In this document: piece after piece, positions 24,317 to 32,538 of the stretch
How positions within the stretch are numbered: position 1 is the stretch's first letter
How the letters are laid out: each line of letters starts with the position of its first letter
DNA from: CAZSAT01 sp964604675
Lineage (GTDB): Bacteria > Myxococcota_A > UBA796 > CAJQPC01
NCBI GenBank assembly: GCA_964604675.1
Contig: CAZSAT010000020.1
Span: 16,736-80,735, forward strand
Direction of reading: 5' to 3'
Length of the DNA stretch: 64,000 bases
Notes under the pieces: model-generated
Told to the model about the DNA's origin: nothing
Database searches by the model: none
The model's input: only the letters and a program-made list of their open reading frames with translations
Position numbers and translations under genes: made by a program

Positions 24317-24853
24317 TCAGCTCCGTCGGTACGCGTGGACCTCCCGAGGGCGCTCGCCGAGCGCGTAGCGTTCCACGTGGAACAGCGCGAGGCCAGGGAC
24401 GTGGATCGGCTCTTGACGGGCAACCAGCAGCAGCACCTGCCCCCCGGACACCACCAGGTCGCGCGCCTGCTCGAGGTAGGCGGCGGGCGGGCGGTAGGCT
24501 CGGGACACGATTCCCTGCAACGAGCCAGGATCCAGGATCTCCGAGCGGGCGCAGAGCACCCTCGCGTTGCCGAGCTCGGCGCGCGCGACCACCTCGTCCA
24601 GGAACGCGGCGCGCTTCCTGCGGCTCTCCACCAGCGTGACCTGGGCCTCCGGATGACGGGCGGCCAGGGCGATGCCCGGGAAGCCCGCTCCGGAGCCGAG
24701 GTCCGCCCAGGCTCCGCTCAGAGAGGTCCAGCTCACGGCGCGAGCGGCGTCCTCGAAGTGTTCGTCGATCGGGCCCGGCCCCACCAGGTTCATCACCTTC
24801 CGCCAGCGCTCCAGCAGGTCCCGGTGGGTGGTCTCGGCCGGCGTGAGCTTCAT
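24317..24853 (-). CDS. rsmG: 16S rRNA (guanine-N7)-methyltransferase RsmG
   Basis: 178 residues, slightly short for the family. The SAM-binding loop ADLGSGAGFPGIALA is at about 50-64, followed by VTLVESRRKRAAFLDEV, ARSE and ISRAYRPPAAYLE, the RsmG/GidB pattern. The enzyme methylates G527 (E. coli numbering) of 16S rRNA with S-adenosylmethionine. ATG 24853 overlaps the mnmG stop (ATGA). Its codons for FHVER near the C-terminus are a parS palindrome (24368-24381), so the DNA serves two purposes there. Confidence 0.93.
   Translation of the reverse strand: MKLTPAETTHRDLLERWRKVMNLVGPGPIDEHFEDAARAVSWTSLSGAWADLGSGAGFPGIALAARHPEAQVTLVESRRKRAAFLDEVVARAELGNARVLCARSEILDPGSLQGIVSRAYRPPAAYLEQARDLVVSGGQVLLLVARQEPIHVPGLALFHVERYALGERPREVHAYRRS
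24368..24381. promoter_or_regulatory. parS site 2, inside rsmG
   Basis: GTTCCACGTGGAAC, identical to sites 1 and 3; in the rsmG frame it encodes FHVE. Confidence 0.92.
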
Positions 24854-26688
24854 GGGTGCGCCCGGGCGAGCCAGGCCGAGAGCGCGGTGATGGCGGCGGG
24901 CGTGATGCCCGGCAAGCGTGACGCGGAACCGAGGGTGGCGGGCCGGTGGGCTTGGAGCCTCTGCCGGACCTCGGTGGAGAGACCGGGCACCTGGCCGAAG
25001 TCGACGTCGATCAGGGCGGCCGCGTGCAGGGCCGCTGTTCGCCGAGCGCGGTGGGCCTCGCGCTCCAGGTAGCCGGCGTACTTGACGTCGGTCTCGACCT
25101 GTTCGGCAGCCTCCGGGTCCAGCTCGGGCAGGTCGACGACCGTGGCGAGGGTGGCGTAGTCCACGCCAGGACGCCGCAGCAGCTCTTCGGCGGACAGGGG
25201 CTTGTTCATCGTGCCGACGCCCGCCTCCGAGAGGCGTCGTCGGGTCGTATCGGTTGGACGGAGCGTGTGTTCGAGCGCGCGCCGGGCTGCGTCGATCTGG
25301 TCCATCTTGTGCTCGAACCGCGACCAGGCGAGGTCGTCCACCAGCCCGAGCTCACGCCCGGTGGGGGCCAGGCGACGGTCGGCGTTGTCTTCCCGGAGCG
25401 CGAGCCGGTGTTCGGCCCGGGAGCTGAACATGCGGTAGGGCTCGCCGCCGATGCCGCGCGTGACGAGGTCGTCGATCAAGACGCCGATGTAGGCCTGGTC
25501 GCGCCGGAGCACGAAGGGCCGGTCGAGCGCAGCGCTGACACCGGCCACGAAGCCCTGGGCCGCAGCCTCTTCATAGCCGCTCGTTCCGTTGACCTGGCCG
25601 GCGAAGTAGAGCCCGGGCACTGCGGCGTGTTGGAGGTCGTGCCCGAGGCGGGTGGGGTCGACGTGGTCGTACTCGACCGCGTAGCCGTGCTGCACGATGC
25701 GCGCGTGCGCGAGCCCGGGGATCGTGGGCAGCAGCGCGTCCTGCACCTCGGCGGAGAGGGACGTGGACAGGCCGTTGACGTACACGCGGTCGGAGTCGAG
25801 TCCTTCCGGCTCGAGAAAGAGCTGGTGACGTGGGCGGTCGAAGCGCACCACCTTGTCTTCGATGCTGGGGCAGTAGCGTGGCCCCGTGCCTTCGATCGCG
25901 CCGCTGAACATCGCGGAGGTGTGGAGGTGCTCGCGGATGAGCGCGTGGGTGGCTTCCGTGGTGTACGTGATGTGGCAGGGGATCTGCGGGAGCCGGACCG
26001 CGGGCGGCTGGAAGGAGAAGTGGAAGCCCGTCAGCGCGTCTTGTTCCTCGCAGGCGGACCAGTCGACGGAGTCGCGGGCGAGGCGCGGTGGGGTGCCGGT
26101 CTTCAGCCGCCCGAGGGCGACGCCCAGGCCTCGCAAGGACGTGGAGAGAGCGTAGCTCGCGCCCTCGCCGATGCGACCGCCGGCCTGCGTGTGGCTCCCT
26201 CGATGCATCCGACCCGACAGGAAGGTGCCCGTGGTGAGCACGACCTTCGGGGCGAGCAGCCGGCGCCCGTCGGTGAGCGCCAGCCCGGCGATGCGATCCT
26301 CGTGGAGCAAGAGTCCCGCGGCTTCGCCCTCCACGAGCTCCAGCTCCGGGAGGGCTGCCAGGGCTGCCTGCAGCGCCGGTGGGTAGCGATCGGTGTCGAC
26401 CTGGGCGCGGCTCGCTCGGACCGCCAGCCCCTTGCGGGTGTTGAGGTGGCGGAACTGCACGGTGGTGGCGTCGGCGACCCGGGCCATCAAGCCGCCGAGG
26501 GCATCCAGCTCGCGGACGAGGCAGCCCTTCGCGAGTCCGCCGATGGCGGGGTTGCAGGACAGGCGGCCGATCTGTGCCATCGAGAGGGTGACCAGCGCGA
26601 CCCGCCGCCCGAGCCGCGCGGCCGCGGCGGCGGCCTCCGCCCCGGCGTGCCCGCCACCCACGACCACGATGTCGACGTCCATGTTCAC
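24850..26688 (-). CDS. mnmG: tRNA uridine 5-carboxymethylaminomethyl modification enzyme MnmG
   Basis: 612 residues, near the usual 620-630. FAD-binding Rossmann motif VVVGGGHAGAEAA at residues 8-20, CNPAIGGLAKGCLVRELDAL, TGTFLSGRMHRG, LKTGTPPRL, RPRHQLFLEPEG, GQVNGTSGYEEAAAQG and the helical C-terminal domain. With MnmE it modifies wobble uridines of several tRNAs; mnmE is not in the window. GTG 26688 (AGGGA 7 nt upstream) is used, ATG 26682 being the alternative. First gene of the mnmG-rsmG pair, with a parS site right upstream. Confidence 0.95.
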   Translation of the reverse strand: MNMDVDIVVVGGGHAGAEAAAAAARLGRRVALVTLSMAQIGRLSCNPAIGGLAKGCLVRELDALGGLMARVADATTVQFRHLNTRKGLAVRASRAQVDTDRYPPALQAALAALPELELVEGEAAGLLLHEDRIAGLALTDGRRLLAPKVVLTTGTFLSGRMHRGSHTQAGGRIGEGASYALSTSLRGLGVALGRLKTGTPPRLARDSVDWSACEEQDALTGFHFSFQPPAVRLPQIPCHITYTTEATHALIREHLHTSAMFSGAIEGTGPRYCPSIEDKVVRFDRPRHQLFLEPEGLDSDRVYVNGLSTSLSAEVQDALLPTIPGLAHARIVQHGYAVEYDHVDPTRLGHDLQHAAVPGLYFAGQVNGTSGYEEAAAQGFVAGVSAALDRPFVLRRDQAYIGVLIDDLVTRGIGGEPYRMFSSRAEHRLALREDNADRRLAPTGRELGLVDDLAWSRFEHKMDQIDAARRALEHTLRPTDTTRRRLSEAGVGTMNKPLSAEELLRRPGVDYATLATVVDLPELDPEAAEQVETDVKYAGYLEREAHRARRTAALHAAALIDVDFGQVPGLSTEVRQRLQAHRPATLGSASRLPGITPAAITALSAWLARAHP

Positions 26689-26701
26689 GGCGCTTCCCTA
26701 T

Positions 26702-26725
26702 CCGATGTTCCACGTGGAACATCGG
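26702..26725. promoter_or_regulatory. parS site 3 within a 24-nt perfect palindrome
   Basis: The core GTTCCACGTGGAAC (26707-26720) is extended by CCGAT on the left and ATCGG on the right to a 24-nt perfect inverted repeat. It lies in the 56-bp divergent spacer before mnmG and could influence both promoters. Confidence 0.92.
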
Positions 26726-26733
26726 CCGGACGA

Positions 26734-26739
26734 TAGGCT
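26734..26739 (+). promoter_or_regulatory. Possible -10 element TAGGCT, 5 nt before ATG 26745
   Basis: The plus strand reads CGATAGGCTCTCGC then ATG, with no Shine-Dalgarno sequence. Leaderless start predicted. Confidence 0.35.
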
Positions 26740-26744
26740 CTCGC

Positions 26745-28244
26745 ATGGCTCAACGGGCACCGGTCGCCGCTCTGCTCGTGATGGGGCTCGTGCTGCCCTT
26801 CGTCAACAAGCCGGTGCACGTGGACGACGCCAACTTCCTCGCGTTGGCGCGGGGTGCGGCTGCGGATCCATGGCGACCGCACGCGATCGACATCAACTGG
26901 CAGGGCACCACAGAGCGCGCCTTCGACGTGCTGTCCAACCCACCGGGCATCGGCTGGTGGCTGGCTCCGGTGGCCGACGCCGGGGTGGTCGTGCAGCACC
27001 TGGTCATGTGGCCCTGGCTCGTGGTGGCGCTGTGGGGGGCCTGGTGGCTCGGCAAGACGCTGGTCGGCGCCGGGCGCGTGACGATGCTGGTGCTGTGCAC
27101 GTCACCGCTCGTGGTCCTGGCGGCACAGTCGCTCACCCCCGACCTGCCCTTGTTCGCCTGCGCCGTCGCCGGGGTGGCCGGGTTCCTTCGGGGACGGCGC
27201 GCGTGGGCCTTTGCCCTGCTGGCCGGCTGCGCCGCGCTGTTCCGCTACTCGGGCCTCTGCCTGGTGCCCCTGTTGATGCTCGCCGGTGGGCTGCGAGGCG
27301 GCGTCCGCGGCGTGGCCCTGGGAGCGCTTGCGCTCGTGCCCTTCCTGGCGCTCACCGCCCACGACCTCCTGGCCTACGGCGAGTCGCACTTCGTCGCGAT
27401 GACCAGCTTCCAGGGTGTGGCCAACACGCCGCGTGACGTGTTCCGAAAGCTCGCGGCGGCGCTCGCCATGCTCGGGGGCGCGGGGCTGTTTCCGCTGGTG
27501 AGGAGCCGGTGGTCGCTGGTGGCCGGTGGCCTGGGTGCCCTGATCGGCCTCGGCGCCGTCTGGATCTCGGACATCGGCGGTCTGGGCGCCCTGTTGACGG
27601 TGGCCTTCGTCGCCCTGGGCGCCGCCGACCTCTCCAAGGTGCGGGCCCGCTCCCGCGACGATCGGATCGTGGCGGCGTGGGTGATCGGCGGGCTGTTCTT
27701 CCTGCTCACCCTGCGCTTCACGGCAGCGCGCTACTGGCTGCCGTTCCTGCCCGCAGTCGCCGTGGCGGGCCTGAGGCTGAAGCCGCGGAGGGCGGTGATC
27801 GGGGTGGTGATCGGTGCGCAGGCGGTGATCGGGCTGTTGCTGAGCCTGGACGATCGCGCCTTCGCGAAGGCCCAGCGCGACGCAGCCCTGGCCGTGATCG
27901 AGGCGTTCCCGGAGGGTGGACGCTTCGCCGGGCACTGGGGCTGGCAGCACACCCTGGAGGCGGCGGGGTGGGAGCCGCTCGAGGAGGACGGCGCGCCCGG
28001 GCCGATCTTCGCGACCGCCCAGAACCCCTGGCCGCAGACCTCGGACCCGGGCACCTGCCTGGCGGAGCTCTGGAGCTACGAGGTGCCGGATCGGCGCGCT
28101 GGACCGCGGGTGCACACCCGCGATGGACGCGCGAACCTGCACGCCTTCCTGATCGCGGGCACGCCGCCCCTCGAGACCTACGCGCCCTGGGGCCTCAGCG
28201 ACGAGCCCTACGAACGGGTGGTGGTCTACGGGCCCTGCGACTGA
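26745..28244 (+). CDS. Polytopic membrane protein, GT-C/PMT-like glycosyltransferase
   Basis: 499 residues with about ten hydrophobic segments. Near the N-terminus VNKPVHVDDANFLALAR recalls the first periplasmic loop of ArnT/PMT-type GT-C enzymes, which carries acidic catalytic residues. LTPDLPLFACAVAG, ALFRYSGLCLVPLL and RYWLPFLPAVAVA fit the same family. The last 110 residues are soluble. GT-C enzymes transfer sugars from lipid-linked donors on the outer face of the cytoplasmic membrane; acceptor and donor are unknown. It stands alone between mnmG (divergent) and a convergent hydrolase operon. Confidence 0.65.
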   Translation: MAQRAPVAALLVMGLVLPFVNKPVHVDDANFLALARGAAADPWRPHAIDINWQGTTERAFDVLSNPPGIGWWLAPVADAGVVVQHLVMWPWLVVALWGAWWLGKTLVGAGRVTMLVLCTSPLVVLAAQSLTPDLPLFACAVAGVAGFLRGRRAWAFALLAGCAALFRYSGLCLVPLLMLAGGLRGGVRGVALGALALVPFLALTAHDLLAYGESHFVAMTSFQGVANTPRDVFRKLAAALAMLGGAGLFPLVRSRWSLVAGGLGALIGLGAVWISDIGGLGALLTVAFVALGAADLSKVRARSRDDRIVAAWVIGGLFFLLTLRFTAARYWLPFLPAVAVAGLRLKPRRAVIGVVIGAQAVIGLLLSLDDRAFAKAQRDAALAVIEAFPEGGRFAGHWGWQHTLEAAGWEPLEEDGAPGPIFATAQNPWPQTSDPGTCLAELWSYEVPDRRAGPRVHTRDGRANLHAFLIAGTPPLETYAPWGLSDEPYERVVVYGPCD

Positions 28245-28254
28245 GCGTTGGTCA

Positions 28255-28292
28255 GGTGGACAGATTTCCAACCGGTTGGAAATCTGACCACC
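28255..28292. terminator. Large palindrome between convergent genes
   Basis: 28261-28286 is a perfect 26-nt palindrome centred on AACCGGTT, flanked by GGTGG and CCACC arms that pair across one A/A mismatch. It fills the 55-bp spacer between two tail-to-tail genes. Bidirectional terminator is the simplest reading, though there is almost no loop and no T-run. Confidence 0.55.
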
Positions 28293-28299
28293 CAGGTGG

Positions 28300-30201
28300 T
28301 CACTCCGGGTCGCAGGGGCCGTCGCAGAAGTGCTCGACCTCGCCGGTCTGCAGGAAGTGCACGATCTGCTGGCGCCCGGGCTCGCTGCGGGGCGGGTTGT
28401 TGTGCGGGTCGGACCAGCCCTCGCCGTAGGCGTTGTGGTCGGCCTCGACGGGCGCGACCTCGCCGTAGTCGAACTCCATGACCCCCGAGCCGGTGAAGGG
28501 GGTGGCCGCGCTCTCGAGGCCCCAGATGCTGCGATTCGCCGGCTCGACCAGCGTGGCCTCCACGGTCCGCGCGACGAGGTGGCCGCCGAGCTCGCTCACC
28601 GAGCCGTCGCCGATCGCGATCTGCATGAGCACCTCCTTGCCGGGGGTGCCGTCCCAGAGACCGGTCTGGAGGAAGGGCGACCAGCCGCCGGTCTCTCCGG
28701 TGGCCCAGAGCACCTCGAACAGGTGGATGAGCACGCTGATGTCCGCCCAGTCCTCGTACATCACCTTCATCATGTCGAGGAACACGTCGAAGCCCGACGC
28801 ACGGGTCAACAGCAGCGAGAAGGGCGCTCCGGGCACCATCAGCACAGCGCGCTTCACGTCGGGGCTGTAGGCCGTGTAGCCGCCGCCGATCACCGCGCCC
28901 TGGCTGAGGCCGTAGAAGACCAGCCCGTTCGACATGCTCAGCACCGGTGTGCCGTCCACCGCCAGCGCGTCGTCCTGGAGCATGGGGCCCTGCATCATCC
29001 GGGCCCCGATCGCGAACTCCGCCCAGGCCTGCATCAGGCGCTCGGGGATCTGGCCGAAGTCGCTGCCGCCGTCGATCATCATCAGCGTGATGGCGCCGGA
29101 GTCGGTGGCCGACATGCCGGTCCAGTCCAGCGCGAACACGATGCCGGGCAGCTCCTCGGCGGTGTCGGCCAGCCAGCTCGTGTCGATCTCACCCTGGTGG
29201 TTGAGCAGCCCGTGCCCGTACTGCACGAGCCAGCCCGCGCGCGGCTCCTCGAGCAGCGTGCAGGGGATGAGGATGTCGAAGCCCACCTCCACGTCCTCGA
29301 CGTAGACGGGCTGATCGCCGTCGAACACCATGCGACCGCCGGGGCCGTGGTCTTCGAGGTAGCTGGGCACGGTCAGCTCGCCGAGGATCTCGCGCCCCCA
29401 GCCGCCTTCGCTGCAGTCCCGGTCCTCGACGCTCTCGATGCGGTAGCTCGGTGCGTCGCCGGTCCGCTCCAGGGCGTCGTCGCGCAGCCAGACGGCGGGG
29501 CCCAGCTCGTGCTCGGCCGACGCGGTCACGAAGTCCCAGGCGAGCTGCAGCTCGTCGCGCGCGAAGCCGGCGTCGTCGAGAACGGGGAAGATGACGCTGT
29601 CGTAGTGGTCCTGCTGCCGAAGCAGATCGTCGTCGTCGGAGCTTCCCGCCTGCAGGTCGGCGAACCCCGTGGGCGTGTCGATGGGCGCGCCGCCACCGTC
29701 GACCAGCCCGCGGAGGCCGACCACGTAGCGGGTGGCGTGGTCGAAGGGCACGGCGGGTCGGAGCAGCAGCACCCGGCGGTCGTCCTGCTCGGCCCGGGCC
29801 TCGAGCTCCACCCAGTGGGGCACGCGCTCGCCGGTGTCGGCGTTGACGATGACCGTCTTCACGTCGTCGTCGAGGTAGGCGCCGAGGTCCTGGTGGCCGA
29901 TCACGCCCTCGATGGAGGCGCCCGGGAAGAGGGCGACGAGCGACCCCATCACGGGAAAGCCGTCCTTCCGCGCGTAGGGGGCCGGATCGATGCCGGCGCC
30001 GTCGACGTTCACCGGCAGGCTGCCCTCGGCGAAGTCGATGCGGTAGCCGGTGCCGGTGGCGGGGTCCTCGCTCAGGTAGAAGCTCGACGGGAAGGGGAGC
30101 AGGCAGTGGCTGTCCATCACGGGGTTGCAGTCGCCGCGGGGGGCGAGCTCGGCCAGCGCGGTGTCGGTGCCGTGCTGGCAGGCCATCAAGAGCGCGATCA
30201 T
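28300..30201 (-). CDS. Alpha/beta-hydrolase-fold lipoprotein 2
   Basis: 633 residues; ATG 30201 overlaps the previous stop (ATGA) and GGAGG lies upstream. Lipoprotein signal MIALLMAC, Cys8. The N-terminal 250 residues include LPFPSSFYL and Ig-like beta stretches (YVVGLRGLVDGGG). The hydrolase part has YGHGLL (oxyanion region) and YGLSQGAVIGG, whose GLSQG fits the GxSxG nucleophile elbow. Paralog of the gene directly upstream. Probably a surface esterase or lipase; substrate unknown. Part of a two-gene operon. Confidence 0.72.
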   Translation of the reverse strand: MIALLMACQHGTDTALAELAPRGDCNPVMDSHCLLPFPSSFYLSEDPATGTGYRIDFAEGSLPVNVDGAGIDPAPYARKDGFPVMGSLVALFPGASIEGVIGHQDLGAYLDDDVKTVIVNADTGERVPHWVELEARAEQDDRRVLLLRPAVPFDHATRYVVGLRGLVDGGGAPIDTPTGFADLQAGSSDDDDLLRQQDHYDSVIFPVLDDAGFARDELQLAWDFVTASAEHELGPAVWLRDDALERTGDAPSYRIESVEDRDCSEGGWGREILGELTVPSYLEDHGPGGRMVFDGDQPVYVEDVEVGFDILIPCTLLEEPRAGWLVQYGHGLLNHQGEIDTSWLADTAEELPGIVFALDWTGMSATDSGAITLMMIDGGSDFGQIPERLMQAWAEFAIGARMMQGPMLQDDALAVDGTPVLSMSNGLVFYGLSQGAVIGGGYTAYSPDVKRAVLMVPGAPFSLLLTRASGFDVFLDMMKVMYEDWADISVLIHLFEVLWATGETGGWSPFLQTGLWDGTPGKEVLMQIAIGDGSVSELGGHLVARTVEATLVEPANRSIWGLESAATPFTGSGVMEFDYGEVAPVEADHNAYGEGWSDPHNNPPRSEPGRQQIVHFLQTGEVEHFCDGPCDPE

Positions 30202-31973
30202 GGCGCCTCCGTCATCGGGTCGACCACTTCGGCGACCCCGGTGTCGAGCCAGGTCTGCCAGAAGTGGAGGTACTGGGCCACGCCGGAGTCCGAGCCGTGG
30301 ATGTGGGTGTGGGTGGCGTCCTGGAGCACGCCGTCGTCGACCATCTCGTCGAACTGGTAGAGCAAGCCTGTGCGCCCGTCGAGGTTCGCTGCGAGCGGCA
30401 GCGCTCCCGCCTCGTCGAGGCCTGCGACCTCCTGGAGGATCGGATCGGCGTGCTCGACGCCCGCGGCCCGTGCCAGCACGCGCGTGCAGGCGTTGGGGAT
30501 GATGTCGTCGTCGAGCACCTGGGTGAGGAGCAGGTCGCGTTCGCCATTCAGGACCGCGCCCACGTGGTGCACGGCGTCGCCGCGTTCGACGGCGGCCTGC
30601 AGCATGGGGAAGAAGCGGTCGACCTCGCCCTGGGAGGTGCCCTCGGGGGCCATCAGCGCGATCATGGGCGCGAAGATCTCGCCGCGGTGCACGATCTCGG
30701 TGACGCGCCCGCCGGGGGTGGCCAGCTCCGCAGCTGTGATGCCTTCGTCGAGGGCGAGGAGCTGGGGCCCCATGATCCCGCCCAGGCTGTGCCCCGCGTA
30801 GCCCATCGGGCTCGGAAGCACGTCGCTCGCACCGTCGCCGTCGAGGTCGGGCTCGCTGCGCAACGCCTCGGCGAGCTGGAGCTTGTCCCACGCCGCACGC
30901 CGCCAGCCGTCGCGCAGCCGCCGGACCTCGAAGCTCTGTTCGTAGACGTCGATCCCGAAGAAGTCGAAGACCCAGAAGAAGTCCTCGTCCGGCGCGCCGG
31001 CCGGGTGTTCGTGGTGGCTGGGCGCGTCGATGCTGGCAACCCCCAGGCCCGCGGCCGCGAGGGTCCGGGCCACGCCCTTGCCTTCGCTGCGCTTGCCCCC
31101 CAGACCGTGCCCGTAGATCACCACGGGGACGGGGCCGTCCGCGCCGCTCGGCAGCCAGATGCTGACCGGCAGCGTGTAGGTCTGCTGGGCGGTGGGTTCG
31201 GCGAGCACGTGGTCGTCGCCCAGGAAGTCCAGGGCTTCGAGGCTCGCCTCGCAGCTCACCACGTCGCCTTCGTCGGTGCACCCGAGCGCGGCGAGGGACG
31301 GGGTGTGGTCGGCGAGCTCCGCCTGCACCTGGGCGTCCGCACCGTCGAGTGTCTGCGTGGTGAACACCGTGGCTGCATCCACCTCGTCGGCTCCCCAGCC
31401 GGTGGCCGCCGTGAGGGCTGCGTAGCGCCCGTGGAGCCGCTGCAGCAGCGGATCCTGGTACGGGTCGGCGCGCAGCAGGCCGTGGAGGTCGGGGCTGGGG
31501 TACACCTCGCGCCCCTCGGCGTCGAGGGCTCCCGCCACGGCCAGCCCGTAGGCCGTTCCTGGTGCCAGCGGGAAGAGCGGCGTGGCGATGAGCGTGGCGT
31601 CGTCGTCGGTGAGCTCGAGCTCGATCGCGTGCTCGCTGCCGGTGGCCAACTCGACGAGCCGCACGGTGCTGTCGGTGAGCGAGTCGGGGTCCAGAGGCGC
31701 TGTGAAGCGCAGCACGATCCCCGCGGCGAGGCTCCAACCGTCCAGCTCCTCCAGCGCTTCGACGAGGGTGAAGTCGCTGGGGATCTGGGCTCGGAGGTCG
31801 TCGCCGGCCTGATCGGCGAACGCGACCTGCAGGCCGTCGTCGGTGTCCACCGTGTGGAGGTCATCGGGGAAGGTCGTGAGCGTGCTCAGAGGCTCGTACC
31901 AGCCGGCGGTGGCGCCGACCGGCACCGCGTAGGCGGGACCCGGATCGGGGGCGCAGGCGAGGAGCAGGAGCAT
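30198..31973 (-). CDS. Alpha/beta-hydrolase-fold lipoprotein 1 with Ig-like N-terminal domain
   Basis: 591 residues from ATG 31973 (GTG 31976 also possible). Lipoprotein signal MLLLLAC. The N-terminal part has the bacterial Ig-like pattern LRFTAPLDPDSLTDSTVRL and FPLAPGTAYGLAVAG seen in Big_5 domains. The hydrolase has VVIYGHGLGG, VASIDAPSHHEH and the nucleophile elbow GYAGHSLGG, plus a late HTHIHGSD that may hold the catalytic histidine. Close in layout to the next gene, suggesting tandem duplication. TAGCGT 6 nt before the ATG without a Shine-Dalgarno sequence suggests a leaderless mRNA. Confidence 0.75.
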   Translation of the reverse strand: MLLLLACAPDPGPAYAVPVGATAGWYEPLSTLTTFPDDLHTVDTDDGLQVAFADQAGDDLRAQIPSDFTLVEALEELDGWSLAAGIVLRFTAPLDPDSLTDSTVRLVELATGSEHAIELELTDDDATLIATPLFPLAPGTAYGLAVAGALDAEGREVYPSPDLHGLLRADPYQDPLLQRLHGRYAALTAATGWGADEVDAATVFTTQTLDGADAQVQAELADHTPSLAALGCTDEGDVVSCEASLEALDFLGDDHVLAEPTAQQTYTLPVSIWLPSGADGPVPVVIYGHGLGGKRSEGKGVARTLAAAGLGVASIDAPSHHEHPAGAPDEDFFWVFDFFGIDVYEQSFEVRRLRDGWRRAAWDKLQLAEALRSEPDLDGDGASDVLPSPMGYAGHSLGGIMGPQLLALDEGITAAELATPGGRVTEIVHRGEIFAPMIALMAPEGTSQGEVDRFFPMLQAAVERGDAVHHVGAVLNGERDLLLTQVLDDDIIPNACTRVLARAAGVEHADPILQEVAGLDEAGALPLAANLDGRTGLLYQFDEMVDDGVLQDATHTHIHGSDSGVAQYLHFWQTWLDTGVAEVVDPMTEAP

Positions 31974-31979
31974 CACGGA

Positions 31980-31985
31980 ACGCTA
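31980..31985 (-). promoter_or_regulatory. Possible -10 element TAGCGT, 6 nt before ATG 31973
   Basis: The minus strand reads GGTTAGCGTTCCGTG then ATG. No Shine-Dalgarno sequence. Confidence 0.4.
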
Positions 31986-32030
31986 ACCGTCGCGGGCCGG
32001 GGCTCGGCTCCTCGTGCTGGCCACGTGGTC

Positions 32031-32036
32031 TACGAT
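32031..32036 (+). promoter_or_regulatory. Possible -10 element TACGAT before the 141-aa membrane protein
   Basis: Ends 17 nt before ATG 32054; GGAG lies between. Confidence 0.3.
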
Positions 32037-32053
32037 GGGCACGCGGAGCGCGC

Positions 32054-32479
32054 ATGCAGATCCTCCTGGAGCCCCACGACTACGTGCGGCTCGCGTCCAT
32101 CGCGCGCAGCTTTCGGCGCCTCAACCAGTGCATCCTGCTCTCGCTCGCGGGCGTCGCGGTGGCGTTCGCCGGCATCTTCGTGGCCACGGTCAACGAAGAA
32201 GCCGGCCTGCTGGTGGCGATCCTCGGGGGGACGGCGGCGCTGATCGGCAACGTGGGCGGGCTGATCTACGCGTACCGGACGGGCCGCGACGCGGGCGGCA
32301 GCGGCACCACGGTGATGCTGGTGCTGTTGATCGGCTTCCTCTTCGGCTGTGGGGCGCTGCTCGCGATGCTCTACGCGGCGAACAAGGCCACCCAGGAGCT
32401 GCGGCTCGCGGGCGTGCACGTCAGCCTGTTGGGGGTGCGTGCCCAGGAGCTGGCTCGTCTGGAGGCGGCGGCCGTCTGA
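32054..32479 (+). CDS. Small membrane protein, three transmembrane segments
   Basis: 141 residues. The N-terminus MQILLEPHDYVRLASIARSF is amphipathic. Three hydrophobic segments follow (CILLSLAGVAVAFAGIFVAT, AGLLVAILGGTAALIGNVGG and VMLVLLIGFLFGCGALLAML), then a soluble helical tail ending RAQELARLEAAAV. No family recognised. Monocistronic: divergent from the hydrolase operon and followed by a terminator hairpin. Confidence 0.6.
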   Translation: MQILLEPHDYVRLASIARSFRRLNQCILLSLAGVAVAFAGIFVATVNEEAGLLVAILGGTAALIGNVGGLIYAYRTGRDAGGSGTTVMLVLLIGFLFGCGALLAMLYAANKATQELRLAGVHVSLLGVRAQELARLEAAAV

Positions 32480-32483
32480 ACGA

Positions 32484-32513
32484 CTGCGGGCCCGCCCGAA
32501 GGCGAGCCCGCAG
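32484..32513. terminator. Terminator hairpin between convergent genes
   Basis: CTGCGGGC-(C)-CGCC pairs with GGCG-(A)-GCCCGCAG around the loop CGAA: 12 pairs with one internal mismatch, 4 bp after the stop at 32479. Confidence 0.6.
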
Positions 32514-32538
32514 CTGCGCGTGGAGCGCAGGCCGTGCG

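Noticed and set aside
24162..24317. N-terminal extension of ParA beginning at ATG 24317
   Set aside because: It would encode MFHVER from a parS site and run through the promoter; the ParA fold begins at MSHVIAVSNQKGG (ATG 24161).
20807..26688. Possible dnaA/oriC near the par locus
   Set aside because: No dnaA, rpmH or DnaA-box cluster could be recognised in the window; origin proximity rests only on parS and the mnmG-rsmG-parAB order.
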